A DNA stretch of 64,000 nt from Polyangiaceae bacterium (GTDB lineage Bacteria > Myxococcota_A > Polyangia > Polyangiales > Polyangiaceae), in assembly GCA_019637265.1 (NCBI GenBank), contig JAHBVY010000006.1:124001-188000 (forward strand), read 5' to 3'. The translations under genes were made by a program, and so were the position numbers. Each line of letters begins with the position of its first letter. Position 1 is the stretch's first letter. Shown piece by piece: positions 1 through 8,700 of this stretch. Below the pieces are notes generated by a model. That model was not told the DNA's origin and did not search any database. It saw nothing but the letters and a program-made list of their open reading frames with translations.

Positions 1-52
1 AGTGCGCCGAGTGTGCACCGTGAGCGTGGGGCCACCCGCTAGCTCCGTGAGC

Positions 53-74
53 GCCGCTCGAGGCAACGAGCGGC
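53..74 (-). terminator. Hairpin downstream of the HAD gene
   Basis: Perfect 8-bp inverted repeat (GCCGCTCG / CGAGCGGC) with a 6-base loop, about 80 bases past the stop of the minus-strand HAD gene. There is no T-tract, so termination is only a guess. Confidence 0.3.
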
Positions 75-155
75 CGCGGGGCGCCCGCGCGCGGTGAGTC
101 AATGAGCGGAGCTGACGGGCCTAGCGCGCTGAGTGTGTGAGCCAAACTGATTGGT

Positions 156-860
156 CTAGCCCGCGCTCAGGCGCGCGAGTAGCCACTGGCTGAGCCGCGC
201 GGTGTCCGTCAGGTCGCTCACGAGCAGGTCTGGCGCCGTCAGGCGCAGGCTCTCTTCCGTCTCCACGCCGGTGGCGGTGATGAGCACCGGCGCGCCCACG
301 TGGCGCGCGGCGCGCACGTCCGCCAGGGAGTCCCCGACGATCACCACCGGCGCGCCCAGAGCGCGCTCCACGGCGCGCGCCGCCATCTCCCCGCGGTCCT
401 CATCATCCTCCGCGAAGGCCGAGAGCCCCACGTCGAAGCGGCGCCACAGCCCCACGTGCTCCAGCTTGATCCGCGCGGAACCGCTCAGGTTCCCGGTGAG
501 CAGCCCGAGGCGCGCGCCCCCGCCTGTGAGCGCGTCGAGCAGCGCGGTCACCCCCGGCAGCGGCGCGCCGTGGCCAGGCGCGAGCGCCGAGAGGTAGGTG
601 AGGTAGCGGCGCCACACGCCGGCGCGCGGCCGGTCCCCACCCACGGCGCGCGCCAAGGCACCATCCGTCGAGCCGGAGAGTGAGACGCCGTCGAGCGGCG
701 CTTCGATGCCCCACTCCTCCGTCATGGCGCGCGCCAGCGCGCGCCGCCCGAGGCCACCCAGCGAGACCAGCGTGCCGTCGATGTCGAACAGCACCACCCC
801 CGCGCCGTTCCACTCTGAGGGCGCGCGTGTCGAGCCGCGCGGCTCTGCTCGATGCGTCAC
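156..860 (-). CDS. HAD-family phosphatase, phosphoglycolate phosphatase-like
   Basis: Predicted cytosolic HAD-superfamily phosphatase that would hydrolyse a phosphate monoester. The HAD motifs are visible in the 234 residues: DIDGT (nucleophile D26, acid/base D28), T122 in LLTGN, K132, and GDSLAD with D177 and D181. A helical cap lies between about residues 35 and 100, as in the Gph-like subfamily. The start is GTG at 860, giving a 4-base GTGA overlap with the SCO1-like gene upstream, so this is the last gene of a three-gene minus-strand operon. The operon partners (copper chaperone, ketopantoate reductase-like enzyme) do not reveal the substrate. The family call is firm; phosphoglycolate as substrate is only the commonest option. 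Confidence 0.85.
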   Translation of the reverse strand: MTHRAEPRGSTRAPSEWNGAGVVLFDIDGTLVSLGGLGRRALARAMTEEWGIEAPLDGVSLSGSTDGALARAVGGDRPRAGVWRRYLTYLSALAPGHGAPLPGVTALLDALTGGGARLGLLTGNLSGSARIKLEHVGLWRRFDVGLSAFAEDDEDRGEMAARAVERALGAPVVIVGDSLADVRAARHVGAPVLITATGVETEESLRLTAPDLLVSDLTDTARLSQWLLARLSAG

Positions 861-1588
861 TTCGACAGTCGCCCGATGTCGGTGAGCAGCTGCTCCATGG
901 AGCGCTCCTCTTCAGGTCGATAAAATCCGCGGATTTTCCCGCGGGTGTCCACCAGCACCAAGTGGGAGCCGTGCAAGATGCCGAAGTGATCGGCGCTCGC
1001 ATCGGCGCTGCCCTCCAGCGCCAGCTTGAAGCCCTCCACGCTGGTGCGCTTCACTACCTCGTAGTCGCCGGTCAAGAACGTCCAGCTCGAGAGATCCGCC
1101 TCATGCTTCTTGGCGTAGGCGGTGAGCTCCGCCGGGGTGTCATTGTCCGGATCCACGCTGAAGCTCACGAGCTGAAACGACAGGCCGCGCTGCTTGCCCT
1201 GCACCTGCACCTCGCGCGCCTTGCGGATCAGCCGCGGGCACACCACGGGGCAGCGCGTGAAGAAGAAGTTCGCCACCCAGACCTTCCCCTCCAAGGTCTG
1301 GCGGGTCACCTTCGCCCCGGCGTGACTGGTGAGCTCGAACTGGCCGATGTCGCCGAGCTCGGGCAGCTGCTCGGCGCCGGCGTCCACCCGCAGGTCCTTG
1401 GCGGCGGCCTTGGGGGTGTTGTCACAGGCAGTCAGGGCGACTGCGGATGACAGCAGCAGAGCTGATGAGAGCAGCGAAGCGGTGAGCAGCCCAGCGCGCG
1501 GCGCCTCGGCGCGGCGTACTTCAGCGCGCGGCGCCTCAGCGCGGCGCACAGTCAGTGAGCCTGATGAGCGCAGGGAACAGCGAATCAT
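857..1588 (-). CDS. SCO1/SenC-family copper chaperone lipoprotein
   Basis: Membrane-anchored thioredoxin-fold protein of the SCO1/SenC/PrrC family, which delivers copper to the CuA site of cytochrome c oxidase or acts as a thiol reductase. The copper-binding CxxxC is C113/C117 in TRCPVVCP, and the conserved histidine is probably H206. Residues 34-55 are a lipoprotein signal ending in LTAC (C55). The start at 1588 is chosen because it forms an ATGA overlap with the stop of the upstream reductase gene; it gives 243 residues, typical for the family. The N-terminal tail carries a duplicated 10-residue block (RRAEAPRAEV/RRAEAPRAGL) from a 30-bp tandem repeat. No oxidase genes are nearby. Confidence 0.9.
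   Translation of the reverse strand: MIRCSLRSSGSLTVRRAEAPRAEVRRAEAPRAGLLTASLLSSALLLSSAVALTACDNTPKAAAKDLRVDAGAEQLPELGDIGQFELTSHAGAKVTRQTLEGKVWVANFFFTRCPVVCPRLIRKAREVQVQGKQRGLSFQLVSFSVDPDNDTPAELTAYAKKHEADLSSWTFLTGDYEVVKRTSVEGFKLALEGSADASADHFGILHGSHLVLVDTRGKIRGFYRPEEERSMEQLLTDIGRLSK
1492..1551. repeat. 30-bp tandem duplication, 2 copies
   Basis: Units 1492-1521 and 1522-1551 differ at only a few positions. They encode a repeated 10-residue block in the N-terminal tail of the SCO1-like protein. Confidence 0.8.
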
Positions 1589-2625
1589 GGGCGGGTGCGG
1601 TCGTATAGCGCGCGCAGGGCGCCGTGCGTAGCGGGCGTTTCGCCGCGGGCGATCGCCCACACCATCGCCTGCGCCGCCTGGTTCACCGGGGTGGGCACCC
1701 CCACGCGCTGGCCGCGCTGCACGATTTCGCCGTTCAAGAAGTCGACCGCCGGCGGGCGCCCGCGTTCGATGGCGGAGAGCATCGACGAGCGCAGCCGCCG
1801 GTAGCGCGTGCCCACCGCCAAGAGCAGGCCGTGCTTGGCCACCAGGCTGGGGGAGCCGCTCATCGCCGCCTCGCTGTCGGTCAGCGCCAGCCACTCGAGA
1901 TCGAGCGTGCCGCTCACCTTCTCGAGCGTCACTTGGAGGCGGGTCGCGACGCGCACGGCCTCCGTCATCACCTCGAGCGCCAGGCGCCTCACGTGGCGGT
2001 AGCGCATGAGCGCGCCCAGGCGATCGCCGCCGATGGTGCCCAGGGTGCTGATGGCGGCGTTGATGGCGAGCTTGCTCCAGCGCACGCCGGTCAGGTTCCG
2101 GGTGAACGTCACCGGGCCGATGGCCTCCAGCGCGTGCCCGATGCGCGTCACCAGCGCGTCCGGATCGGCGTCCAGGCGGCCCAGGGTGAAGCCGCCGTCG
2201 CTGGTGCGGTCGTAGAGGCCGGGCTCTGGCATCGACGCGCCCCACGCCACCACCGCGCCGATCACGCTCGCCGGCCCCACGATGCGCGCGACGCGCTCCT
2301 CACACAGCCCGTTCTGGAAGCAGACCATCGCGCCCCCTGGCGCGAGGTGCGAGGCGGCCTCCTCCGCCGCCCGCTCCACTTGGGGAGGCTGAGTCGCCAG
2401 CAAGATGACGTCGAACGGCGCGACCTCGGGGCCGAGCGCCGTGTGCACCGGGCCCGCCGGCACCGCGGCCATGCTTGTTTCCGCAGTGAAACGAAACCCG
2501 CGCTCGCGGAGGCTCTCGGCGATGGCCTGGTTGGTGGTGAGCACGCTGACATCGAGGCCGAGGCCCGTGAGCGAGCCAGCGACCACGCCGCCGATGGCGC
2601 CCGTCCCGACGACTAAGATCCGCAT
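1585..2625 (-). CDS. panE: Ketopantoate reductase-like NAD(P)-dependent oxidoreductase (PanE/ApbA family)
   Basis: 346-residue member of the 2-dehydropantoate 2-reductase family; PanE reduces ketopantoate to pantoate with NADPH in pantothenate/CoA synthesis. A Rossmann nucleotide site GTGAIGG lies at residues 7-13, followed by the family's FQNG-type segment near residue 100 and a helical C-terminal domain containing the conserved RWSKLAINAAI block near 185. ATG at 2625 has no Shine-Dalgarno site but is preceded by TAAGCT six bases upstream. It is first in an operon with the sco and HAD genes (4-base overlaps). Many family members act on other 2-keto acids, so the exact substrate is not certain. 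Confidence 0.8.
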   Translation of the reverse strand: MRILVVGTGAIGGVVAGSLTGLGLDVSVLTTNQAIAESLRERGFRFTAETSMAAVPAGPVHTALGPEVAPFDVILLATQPPQVERAAEEAASHLAPGGAMVCFQNGLCEERVARIVGPASVIGAVVAWGASMPEPGLYDRTSDGGFTLGRLDADPDALVTRIGHALEAIGPVTFTRNLTGVRWSKLAINAAISTLGTIGGDRLGALMRYRHVRRLALEVMTEAVRVATRLQVTLEKVSGTLDLEWLALTDSEAAMSGSPSLVAKHGLLLAVGTRYRRLRSSMLSAIERGRPPAVDFLNGEIVQRGQRVGVPTPVNQAAQAMVWAIARGETPATHGALRALYDRTRP

Positions 2626-2631
2626 GCGGCG

Positions 2632-2637
2632 AGCTTA
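2632..2637 (-). promoter_or_regulatory. -10-like hexamer of the panE operon
   Basis: TAAGCT on the minus strand, six bases before the ATG at 2625. With no Shine-Dalgarno sequence, this fits transcription starting at or next to the start codon. Confidence 0.45.
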
Positions 2638-2695
2638 CATGAGAACCCGCGCCGCCAAGCAGCGTCGCCGGGCGCGCCCTCGTCTGCCGGCGACC

Positions 2696-2725
2696 TGATC
2701 GGCGCACCCATGATCGGCGCACCAA
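2696..2725. repeat. 15-bp tandem duplication, 2 copies
   Basis: TGATCGGCGCACC plus two variable bases, repeated directly at 2696 and 2711, in the divergent spacer between panE and the GT-C-like gene. Confidence 0.75.
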
Positions 2726-2903
2726 GAGGGCAGGGGGTTTGGCAGGTCAGTTCAAGGTGGTGCAAAGGCTCGCGCCCGTGGTTTGCTGCCGCGGCGTGAC
2801 GCAGCCAGGTGGAGCCTCCAACGCCTCGGGCGCCGCGCTCGGTCCGCCGGGCGGCGCGAAGCGGCTCGCGAGCGCGCGGGCTAGATCTTTTTTGGGCGCT
2901 CAC

Positions 2904-4880
2904 GTGGAGCCCATCGTGTGCCTCGGCGGCGCCACGCTGCTGGGCGCCCTGGTGAGCGCGCGCATCGTGCAGGCGGTGGGGGAGCCGGCGGTGCCGCTCG
3001 ATGACAGCTACATCCACTTCAACTACGCGCGCTCCTTCGCGCGCCTCGAGCCGTTCAGCTACGCGCCGGGTGCGCCGCCCAGCTCGGGCGCGACCAGCCT
3101 CGGGTGGGTGCTGGCGCTCAGCCTGGGGTGGCTGGTCGGCTTCCGTGAGCTGTCGATCATCTGGGTGGCGTGGGCACTCGGCTGGCTTTGCCTCGGGTTG
3201 CTCGCGTGGGACACGCTGCGGGTCGCGCGTCGCTTCGCGCGCCCAGCGATCGCGTGGACCGCCCCGCTGATGGTGCTGTGCTTCGCGCCTCACAGCTGGT
3301 TCGCGGCGAGCGCGATGGAGGTGATCCCGCTCGCGTGGCTCTTGATGCGGAGCGCGCGGCTGTGCCTCGACTACGCCGAGGCCGAGCCCGCCCTGCGGCG
3401 CGCGGCGCCCGCCTTGATCACCTGCACCGCCGCGGCGATCACGCGCCCCGAAGGGGTGCTGGCCGCGGGGTGGGTCTGCCTCACGCTCTCGATCTACGGC
3501 GGCCGCGCGCGCCGCCTGGCGCCGCTCGCGCTGGTAGGGCCGTTCGTCAGCCCAGCGGTCAATTGGCTGCTCACCGGCCAGGCGCTGAGCGCCACCGCGC
3601 AGGCGAAGCTCCTGAGCACCGGCCCCTACGCCACGAGCGACACCCTCTGGCAGGCGCAGCTCCACAACCTGAAAATCTTCTTCAATACCCTCCTGAACGG
3701 CGAGCTGTGGGCGCAGGGCGTGATCCCACCGGGGCACGCCTGGCTGCCGGTGGTGGCCGTGCTGGCGCTGCCGCTCGCGGCGCGGCGCCGTCCCCTGGCT
3801 TGGGTAGTCATACTGACGTTTGCGCTCGGCGCGCTCTTGCCCACCAGCTACTGGACCTTCCTCGTCAATCGGCTGCGCTACCTGTGGCCGTTCGCCGCGG
3901 CGTGGCTGATCGCGCTGGTGGGGTTGTGTGAGCTCGTGGCGCGCGGCCTCGCGTGGCTCGCGGCGCGTCCGCTCCTCGCGCGGCGGTTGCCTGGTTGGGT
4001 CGCGACGCGCGGGGCGGCGCTCACCGGCGTCGCGCTCGGGATCTGGCTCGCTTGGAGCCTCGCGCGCGGCTACCCGGACGCGCTGAGGGACTTGGTGGTC
4101 AGCGCTCGCGGTGTGCACGCGCAGCAGGTGAGCCTCGCGCGCTGGGCGAAGGCGACGCTCCCGCCGGGGGCCACCATCGGGGTGAACGACGCGGGCGCGA
4201 TCGCTTACTTGAGCGACCACCCCACCTTCGATTTGGTGGGGCTCACCACGCCGGGCGAAGCGCGCGCTTGGCGTGCGGGGCCGGGGCCGCGCTTCGAGCG
4301 CTACGAGCACGAGGTCGAGCTGCCGCCTTACCTCATCCTGTACCCGAGCTGGCTCCAAGTGGAGCCGGTCTTGGGGCGCGAGCTGACGCGTCGCTCGGTG
4401 TATTACGCGACCATCCTCGGCGCGCCCGAGATGGTGGCCTACGAGACGCGGCGCGACTTGCTGAGGAGTGGTGAGGCGCCGCCTGGCCCGGGCTCACTCT
4501 TGGATCGCCTCGACGTCGCCGATCTCACGAGTGAGGCGGCGCACGGCTACGAGCTGTTCTTCGCCCACGAGGGCACGAGTGACGTGCGGGTCCACGGGCA
4601 GCGAGCGGACGGCGCGCGCACCCACCGTCGTCAGGAGCGCTTCCAACTCGAGCTCGCGCCGGGGGGGCGGCTGTGGCTGCGGGCCGGGGCGGAGGCGCCG
4701 CTCGCGCTGTCGGTGCGCGTCGCCGGGCGCGAGGTGGGGCGCTTCGCCTTGAGCGGCGTGCCGTGGGAGGAGGTGCACCTCACCTTGCCGAGCGACCTGC
4801 CGCGGGGGCGGGCGGAGGTGGAGCTCACATCGGAGCCCGCGGCGTGGTTCGCGACGCTCCACTACTGGTCGCTCGAGTAG
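2904..4880 (+). CDS. Polytopic membrane protein resembling GT-C glycosyltransferases
   Basis: Large inner-membrane protein with about ten hydrophobic helices and a soluble C-terminal domain (from about residue 420). Just after the first helix it has VPLDDSYIHFNYAR, an acidic pair in the first outer loop like the catalytic site of GT-C polyprenyl-sugar glycosyltransferases. In those enzymes the pair is followed by a loop and a P-G segment, as seen here (YAPGAPPSSG). The frame is open back to a TTG at 2739. GTG at 2904 is preferred because the 55 residues before it are low complexity and because TAGATC lies upstream, but this is uncertain. The next gene starts 14 bases after the stop. A transfer of sugar to an envelope acceptor is inferred, not shown. 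Confidence 0.6.
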   Translation: MEPIVCLGGATLLGALVSARIVQAVGEPAVPLDDSYIHFNYARSFARLEPFSYAPGAPPSSGATSLGWVLALSLGWLVGFRELSIIWVAWALGWLCLGLLAWDTLRVARRFARPAIAWTAPLMVLCFAPHSWFAASAMEVIPLAWLLMRSARLCLDYAEAEPALRRAAPALITCTAAAITRPEGVLAAGWVCLTLSIYGGRARRLAPLALVGPFVSPAVNWLLTGQALSATAQAKLLSTGPYATSDTLWQAQLHNLKIFFNTLLNGELWAQGVIPPGHAWLPVVAVLALPLAARRRPLAWVVILTFALGALLPTSYWTFLVNRLRYLWPFAAAWLIALVGLCELVARGLAWLAARPLLARRLPGWVATRGAALTGVALGIWLAWSLARGYPDALRDLVVSARGVHAQQVSLARWAKATLPPGATIGVNDAGAIAYLSDHPTFDLVGLTTPGEARAWRAGPGPRFERYEHEVELPPYLILYPSWLQVEPVLGRELTRRSVYYATILGAPEMVAYETRRDLLRSGEAPPGPGSLLDRLDVADLTSEAAHGYELFFAHEGTSDVRVHGQRADGARTHRRQERFQLELAPGGRLWLRAGAEAPLALSVRVAGREVGRFALSGVPWEEVHLTLPSDLPRGRAEVELTSEPAAWFATLHYWSLE

Positions 4881-4894
4881 CTCAGGAGGTCGTG

Positions 4895-5419
4895 ATGGGT
4901 GGATCGATGAGGCGAGGTCGGGCAGCGTTCATCTCGGTGCGCGCGGCGCGTGACGACGACGGGCCTCAGCTGATGCGGCTGATCGGCGGGGTGTTCGCGG
5001 AGTACCCCGGGTGCGTGCTCGACGTGGACGGCGAGATGCCGGAGCTGCGCGCCATTCGGAGCACGATGCCTCGGGTGGGGGGCGCGTTCTGGGTCGCGGA
5101 GCAGGATCAGCGCGTGGTTGGCTGTGTCGGCTACGTGCCGACCGAGGCTGGAGTCGAGCTGAAGAAGCTGTACGTGGAGCTGTTCGCGCGCCGCGGCGGG
5201 CTCGCCTCCCGGCTGTGCGCGCTGGTGGAGGAGGCGGCGCGCGTCGCGAGAGCGCCCCGCATCGAGCTGTGGAGCGACACCCGCTTCATCCCTGCGCACC
5301 GCTTCTACGAGGCGCGCGGCTACGTGAAGACGGGCCAAACCCGCGAGCTGTTCGATCAGAGCGCCACCGTCGAGTACCATTTCTCGCGGGATTTGAGCGG
5401 CGCTGGCGTGATCCGCTGA
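4895..5419 (+). CDS. GNAT-family N-acetyltransferase
   Basis: 174-residue single-domain GCN5-related acetyltransferase; it would move acetyl from acetyl-CoA to an amine. The N-terminal strand SVRAARDDDGPQLMRLI, the central strand VGCVGYVPTEAGVELKKLYV, the acetyl-CoA loop after it (RRGGLASRLCALVEEAAR) and the C-terminal YEARGYVKTG block match the fold. A strong Shine-Dalgarno AGGAGGT at 4884-4890 sets the start at ATG 4895 (GTG at 4892 is possible). It follows the GT-C-like gene by 14 bases and is probably cotranscribed. The stop codon runs into a perfect 7-bp hairpin. The acceptor is unknown. Confidence 0.85.
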   Translation: MGGSMRRGRAAFISVRAARDDDGPQLMRLIGGVFAEYPGCVLDVDGEMPELRAIRSTMPRVGGAFWVAEQDQRVVGCVGYVPTEAGVELKKLYVELFARRGGLASRLCALVEEAARVARAPRIELWSDTRFIPAHRFYEARGYVKTGQTRELFDQSATVEYHFSRDLSGAGVIR

Positions 5420-5438
5420 GCTTCGGCTGAGCGAAGCT
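5419..5438 (+). terminator. Hairpin at the stop codon of the GNAT gene
   Basis: Perfect inverted repeat AGCTTCG / CGAAGCT with a 6-base loop, starting on the last base of the stop codon. No T-run follows. Confidence 0.4.
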
Positions 5439-5471
5439 GCGACCGTCGGGGGCGCGCCAGGGCAGGGGGTT

Positions 5472-5629
5472 CACTCCCTCCTGGTGCCCCACGTGAGCCT
5501 CAACGGACGCTGTTTTTGACCGTGGGTGGCGCTGTGGTCACGGTCCTCGACCTCACGAGAGCATCCATGCGTCCTTGAAGAGCGACCTTCAAGTCCGGGC
5601 GGCGTTGAACAGCCGGTTGGACGGCACCG
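5472..5629 (+). repeat. Dispersed ~158-bp intergenic element, copy 1
   Basis: Begins CACTCCCTCCT and ends GGTTGGACGGCACCG. Similar copies lie at 33106-33262 and, reversed, at 51037-51195. A 33-base core (5521-5553) is identical to 33154-33186. It lies 84 bases before the start of the Cys-rich lipoprotein gene and points toward it. Together with the GNAT hairpin it accounts for most of the 294-base spacer; no gene is seen there. Confidence 0.8.
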
Positions 5630-5713
5630 AGGCGCGAGGCCACTCGGTCCTTCAGCTTTCCATCATTCGCGTGTGACCTGGCGCCGGATGGGGTACCCTC
5701 CCGGGTGGTGTTT

Positions 5714-8700
5714 ATGAGGCGGCTGGCTTGGCTTTGGGTGGCGTTGCTTTGGGTCGTGGGGTGCTCCGGGAGCGAGGGGCACGAACCTCCCCTGGGGACC
5801 CAGTCAGCTGCGCTGGCCAATGGAACGGCCTGCGCTCTCCCAGCGGACTGTGACTCAGGGCACTGTGTCGATGGGGTGTGTTGTGAGAGCGCTTGCGACG
5901 CCGCGTGCCGCACCTGCGCCAACGCCACCGGGACGTGCGTGGCGATCACCTCGGGTCCAGACGTCGGGACCTGTGAGGGCACCAGCACCTGCAGCGCCGC
6001 CGGGAGCTGTTTGAGCGCCCAAGGGCAGACCTGTACTACCGCGGGCGACTGCGCATCAGGGCATTGCGTCGATGGCCGTTGTTGCGAGAGCGCCTGCAGC
6101 GGCACGTGTCGCTCGTGCGCGAATCCGAGCGGGACTTGTGATCCCGTCGCCTCGGGAACCGACCCAGGGACCTGCGAGGGCACGAGCACCTGCAGCGCTG
6201 GGATCTGCGTGAGTGGCCAGGGAGCGACCTGTACGGTCGCGGGTGATTGCGCATCAGGGCACTGCGTCGATGGTCGCTGTTGTGAGAGCGCTTGCGATGG
6301 CGCTTGTCGCTCGTGCGCGAATCCGAGCGGGACTTGTAACCCCATCACCTCGGGGACCGACCCAGGGACCTGTGAGGGTACGAGCACCTGCAGCGCCGCG
6401 GGCACTTGCTTGAGCGCTCAGGGTCAGACCTGCACCTCCAACGGTCAGTGTGCGTCGGGGTTCTGCGTCGATGGCCGCTGTTGTGAGAACGCTTGTGGCG
6501 GCGTGTGCCGCACCTGCAACAACGCGAGCGGGGCGTGCGTGGCTGTCACCTCGGGGCCCGACCCGGGGACCTGCGAGGGGGCGAATACCTGCAGCACGGC
6601 GGGGACCTGCCTGAAGATCCAGGGGGAAGCCTGTGGCGGCGCAGGTGAGTGTGCTTCGGGGCACTGCGTGGACGGGGTCTGCTGCGCCGACGATTGTGGC
6701 GGCGGGAACCCCAACGACTGCCGCGCGTGCAACGTGCCAGGGTCGCTCGGGACCTGTAGCGTGAGGCCCATCGACACCGTGTGCCGCCCCGCGGAGACCG
6801 GGCGGCTGTGTGACGTCGCTGAGCAGTGCGATGGGATCTCCACCGAGTGCCCAGTGGATGGCGTGCGCGACGCGACCTACGAGTGTCGTTCGCCAAGCTG
6901 CGCGGGAGCAACGGCGACCCTCGCGACGCTGTGTAACGGCTCGAGCAAGGACTGTCCCGCTCCCACGACGCAGCCTTGCAACCCGTACGTGTGTGGCCCC
7001 ACCGCCTGCAACACGACCTGCTCCGGCGATGCTCAGTGCGCGTCGACCGCTTGGTGCAACAACCTGAATCAGTGCACCCCGAAGTTCAATTTGGGGTTGG
7101 CTTGCTCGGAGAGCCGTCAGTGCAGCTCGGGTCAGTGCGTGGACGGGGTGTGCTGCAACGCGGCCTGCGGGGGTCAGTGTCAGGCCTGCAACCTGCCTGG
7201 TCAGTTGGGTCAGTGCGCGGTGGTGACCGGCGCTCCGCGCGGCGGGCGGCCCGCTTGCGCTGGTGATGGAGGCGCGTGCAGCGGCGCCTGCGACGGGACG
7301 AACCCCACGAGCTGCGCCATGCCCGCTGGGGAGACCGAGTGCCGCGCGTCGACGTGCTCCGCCGGCCAAGAGGTGACGGCGACCTTCTGCGACGGCAGCG
7401 GCAGCTGCCCAGCGGCGAGCAGCGTGGTGGACTGCGGCGCTTACCGCTGCGGCCCGATCGCGTGCCTGACCAGCTGCACGACGGATAGTCAGTGCATCAC
7501 CGGTTTCCGGTGCGCTGGGGGCGCGTGCGTGACGGGGGCGCCGAACGGCGCCGCGTGCAGCGCGGGCACGGAGTGCAGCAGCGGGGTGTGCGCCGACGGC
7601 GTGTGCTGCGACACCCCCTGCAACGGCCAGTGTGAGGCTTGCGCGAACCCCGGTTCGGTCGGCACCTGCAGCGCCGTCACCGGCGCGCCGGTGGGCGGGC
7701 GCCCCGCCTGCAGCGACGACGGCTCGGTGTGCGGCGGCTCCTGCAACGGCGTGCAGCGCACGGCCTGCGCTTACCCCAACGTGGCCACCGAGTGCCGCGC
7801 GGCGGCCTGCGCTGCGGGGGAGGCGACGTTCGCCGCGACCTGCAACGGAGCGGGCGCCTGCCCCGCCGAGGAGACCTTGACCTGCCCCACGGGCACCTGC
7901 GCCGGCGACCTGTGCGACGGCGACTGTCAGGTGGACGGACAATGCAGCGCGGGGGCCGAGTTCTGCGCGGCGGGCGTGTGCACCCCGCTGCGCTCGAACG
8001 GCGCGCAGTGCTCGCGGGACTCCATGTGCGTGAGCGGGCGCTGCGTCGACGGCACCTGCTGTAACCGCGCTTGTGGTGGTCAGTGCGAGGCCTGCAACGT
8101 CGCCGGGAGCGAGGGGATCTGCTCGCCCGTGAGCGGCGCCCCGCGCGGCGCGCGGCCCCCTTGCGCGGACGACGGCACGAGCTGCGGCGGCAGCTGTGAT
8201 GGGGTGGACGGCAGTCAGTGCAGCTACCCCACCGCGAGCACGGTGTGCCGCGGCGCCTCGTGCGTGGCGGACATCGCCACCTTGGAGGGCCGCTGCAGTG
8301 GTTCGGGGAGCTGCTCTTCGCAGCAGCAGGTCGCCTGCGCGCCGTACAGTTGCTCGGGGTCTGCCTGCGACCAGTGCACGAGCGACAGCGGCTGCGCCTC
8401 GGGGCAGTTCTGCGGCGGTGGGCGGTGCCTGGCGGTGCAGCCGGATGGCTCGGTGTGCAGCGGGGACGGGCAGTGCGCCAGCGGCCACTGCGTGGACGGC
8501 GTGTGCTGTGACACCGCGTGTGAGGGTCAGTGCGCGTCTTGCGCGGAGCCTGGCACCATCGGCGTGTGCTCGCCCATCGCGGGCTCGCCGCGCGGAGGCC
8601 GCGCCAGCTGCGGGGGCACCGGGGTGTGTGCCGGCAGCTGTGAGGGCACCAGCCAGAGCTGCGTGTTCCCAGGAGGCAGCGTGACCTGCGCGGCGGGCTC

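Noticed and set aside
2613-4358. A 581-codon minus-strand frame opposite the GT-C-like gene, and similar long antisense frames at 14441-15754 and 53860-55878
   Set aside because: Arg/Ala/His-rich shadow translations with no recognisable motif; the opposite strands carry well-supported genes.
5472-5629. The 158-bp element as a decayed transposase or other gene
   Set aside because: A frame is shared by copies 1 and 2 (LKS..RAAL.SRLDGT), but copy 3 has a 2-base length change in that part, so conservation is at DNA or RNA level.
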